From Catenaria anguillulae PL171 (Eukaryota > Blastocladiomycota > Blastocladiomycetes > Blastocladiales > Catenariaceae), in the NCBI GenBank assembly GCA_002102555.1, contig MCFL01000015.1:372001-436000 (forward strand): a DNA stretch of 64,000 nt. Direction: 5' to 3'. This document shows positions 62,224 to 64,000 of the stretch, piece after piece; positions within the stretch are counted from its first letter, which is position 1, and every line of letters begins with the position of its first letter. Under the pieces are notes generated by a model. It searched no databases. It was not told where the DNA came from and saw only the letters and a list, made by a program, of their open reading frames with translations. Made by a program: the position numbers and the translations under genes.

Positions 62224-64000
62224 ATGTTCACATCCACGACCAGTTCTTTCTACTCTCACATCCTGTCCGCGGTTGCACCCACGTCTTCACCCCGGCCGCG
62301 TACCCCAAGCTCAAGCTGGCAGGTGATAAGGAACCATCAACATCCCGTTGCGATACCGTCGATCACGACTCCGTCGCGTGCGCACGTTCCCACATCACAA
62401 CCACGGCGTCGTTTGGATCCCCAATCAACATCGACTTTGGCTTTGGCGGATTCCGGCGCTCGCGCGACAAGAAGTCCAAGTACAGCACTCGTGGCAATCG
62501 CACGGCCAGCCGTTCACGCGCCCCCGACTCGGAGTTGTCTGATTCCGGCAGCGAGTCTGTCTCTTCCTCTCCTCCCCTCCCTTCAACACGTGGCCCAGCT
62601 GCCCAAGATCACGCCATCACCGCCAGGCTGGCTGCCACTCAGCGTATTCTGCACTCGCTCTTCTCGCTCAAGTTCGACCCTTCCACCACCACCGCCATGT
62701 CATCATCCTCGTCACCTTTGCCGAGTACGGGCATGTCCCTGGCCGACCTTCCTGCCGAGATTCTGGTCTCGATTGGGTCGCTCTTGCCACCAAAGGCACT
62801 TGTATCCACACGCACAGCTTGCAAGTCTCTGTACACCAACCTGGCGCCCGTGGCACTCCGCAATCCGACCGTCTACTCGACCTCGCACTTGCACTACACT
62901 TTGCGGCTGCTGCAAGATCTCGACTGCACCCAAGCTTTGCATTCGATCACCCTGTCCGACACGTACCTTGCGCAGGCGAGCCTTGCTCACGTGCCGCTTG
63001 ACGACCCGTTCGCCACCCGCGGTCGCCCGGAATGGGCAGCCATTGACTGGTCCAGGTTCACGTCGCTGCACACGGTCACGGTGGAAGGCGTGAGTGCGTC
63101 GCGGCCGTTACGGCATTTGGCCAGTCATGTGTTGGCGTCTGGGCCACCCAATGTGTCCAAGATCACGCTGCGGTTCCTGGATTTGGGATCGCTGCGTAAA
63201 CTCGACGGGTTTCTCGCGCTCGCTGTGCCATGCAAACGGCTAAACGATGTGACGCTCAACGTTTTGGGCGCCTTGACACATTCGCCAAGCGTTGCCGGGT
63301 CTGCAGCCACATCCGATGCCGAGATGGACGATTTGCCCGGCGGCGACAACTCGGACAATGACGAGCACGATACGGGCTTTGACTCTGGTTACGACGCAAC
63401 GTCGCTGGGATCACCCACACTTGCATCCTTCCCGACGCCGCTTTCGGCTGCTGCCTCAGGCACCGCAGCCGCGACTCGACACTCTGCAACCTTGGTCCTG
63501 TCGCGCCTGTCAACTCTGCGCCTTCGTCACTGCGACCTGTCGCCCACGGCCCTGACCCACATTCTCCGCCGGTGCACCTCGCTGCGCCACCTCGACGTAC
63601 ACCGGTCGCTGCACCACGAGCCCAACGACGACGTGCGCGTCGCCGCGCGCGCCATCGTGCACGGCATCCAGCACTTGTCCATCAAGGTCAACCCGGATCA
63701 GCTCGTTGGCGTGCTGGCCGACCTCGGCCGGCTTTCCGCATCGCTCACACACGTGACGCTTGCGTGGGATGCGGACGATGCAGTCCAGGGCGACGCCCTT
63801 CTGGCACTTCGGGCGGCCGTTGCTGGCGCGTGCCCGCGCGTGTGCCGCGTGGATTTGGTCGAAGAGGTGGCGGATGCCAGTTTGGTCAAGACAAATGCTC
63901 AGTGCATGATGCTCAAGTGCCAAGGGTTGAGGCGGCGCCAGTCGTGGATCCGCATGCCCGTCAATTTGTCGATGTCGGCGGCCACGGCGGGATCGGCTTC
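62224..64000 (+). CDS. F-box / leucine-rich-repeat protein, N-terminal part, cut by window edge
   Basis: Coding is clear from about 62330 to the window edge in one frame. Its first in-frame ATG is at 62697 (MSSSSSPLPSTGMS), but the same frame upstream reads like protein (INIDFGFGGFRRSRDKK, SELSDSGSESVSSS, TARLAATQRILHSLFSLKFD), so the true start is probably the ATG at 62224 (MFTSTTSSFYSHIL), joined by one short intron between about 62265 and 62325 that I cannot fix exactly. The F-box is MSLADLPAEILVSIGSLLPP, then TRTACKSLY. Degenerate leucine-rich repeats follow (LHTVTVEGVSASRPL, LSTLRLRHCDLSPTALTHIL, LRHLDVHRSL), interrupted by an acidic loop (DAEMDDLPGGDNSDNDEHD). It is likely an SCF substrate adaptor. 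The stop lies beyond the window. Confidence 0.75.

Overview
The window looks like nuclear DNA of an early-diverging zoosporic fungus, most likely Blastocladiomycota (Catenaria/Allomyces/Blastocladiella-like). This is inferred from the mix of genes (DNA ligase IV, PTEN, tubulin cofactor E, GATOR2 WDR59, Sec63, fungal-type chitin enzymes), the G/C-rich third codon positions, the short introns (about 55-130 nt, usually GTACGT or GTATGT donors and YAG acceptors), and an ankyrin-like protein with GH..VL.WW repeats of a kind I associate with that phylum. No prokaryotic operon, CRISPR array, tRNA, rRNA or intact transposon was seen. All gene models were read by eye. For spliced genes the exons were checked for frame, and each total is an exact multiple of three.

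Layout, left to right. 1-8.4 kb: the 5' part of a P5B-type ATPase (minus, cut by the window edge), a RlmN/Cfr-like radical SAM protein (plus), a small secreted protein (minus), a NodB-type polysaccharide deacetylase homologue (plus) and the ankyrin-like protein (minus). 8.4-20.6 kb: an F-box/LRR protein, Sec63, a mitochondrial-type protein, a head-to-head pair of cysteine-rich, single-pass, SH3-bearing membrane proteins, and a low-complexity RS/Lys-rich protein. 21-28 kb: DNA ligase IV and two divergently transcribed GH18 proteins, one with catalytic residues and one without. 29.8-35.7 kb: tubulin-folding cofactor E, PTEN and a soluble SH3 protein. 35.8-49.3 kb (all minus): WDR59-like GATOR2 subunit, an HSPA12-like Hsp70, a disordered Trp-motif protein and a long-chain acyl-CoA synthetase. 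51.8-64 kb: an Nrp1-like RRM/RanBP2-zinc-finger gene broken across several reading frames, a CaMKK/LKB1-like kinase, a gene-poor stretch of about 2.8 kb, and the 5' part of a second F-box protein that runs off the right edge.

Most genes are housekeeping genes that happen to be neighbours. Two themes stand out. First, several proteins keep an enzyme fold but lack essential catalytic residues: the RlmN-like protein has neither catalytic cysteine, the NodB protein has NN for DD, one GH18 has lost the catalytic Glu, and the Nrp1-like protein has lost the first Asp of its exonuclease motif. Second, the paired cysteine-rich/SH3 proteins look like a lineage-specific family of cell-surface sensors or scaffolds, which I consider the best candidate here for an undescribed system.
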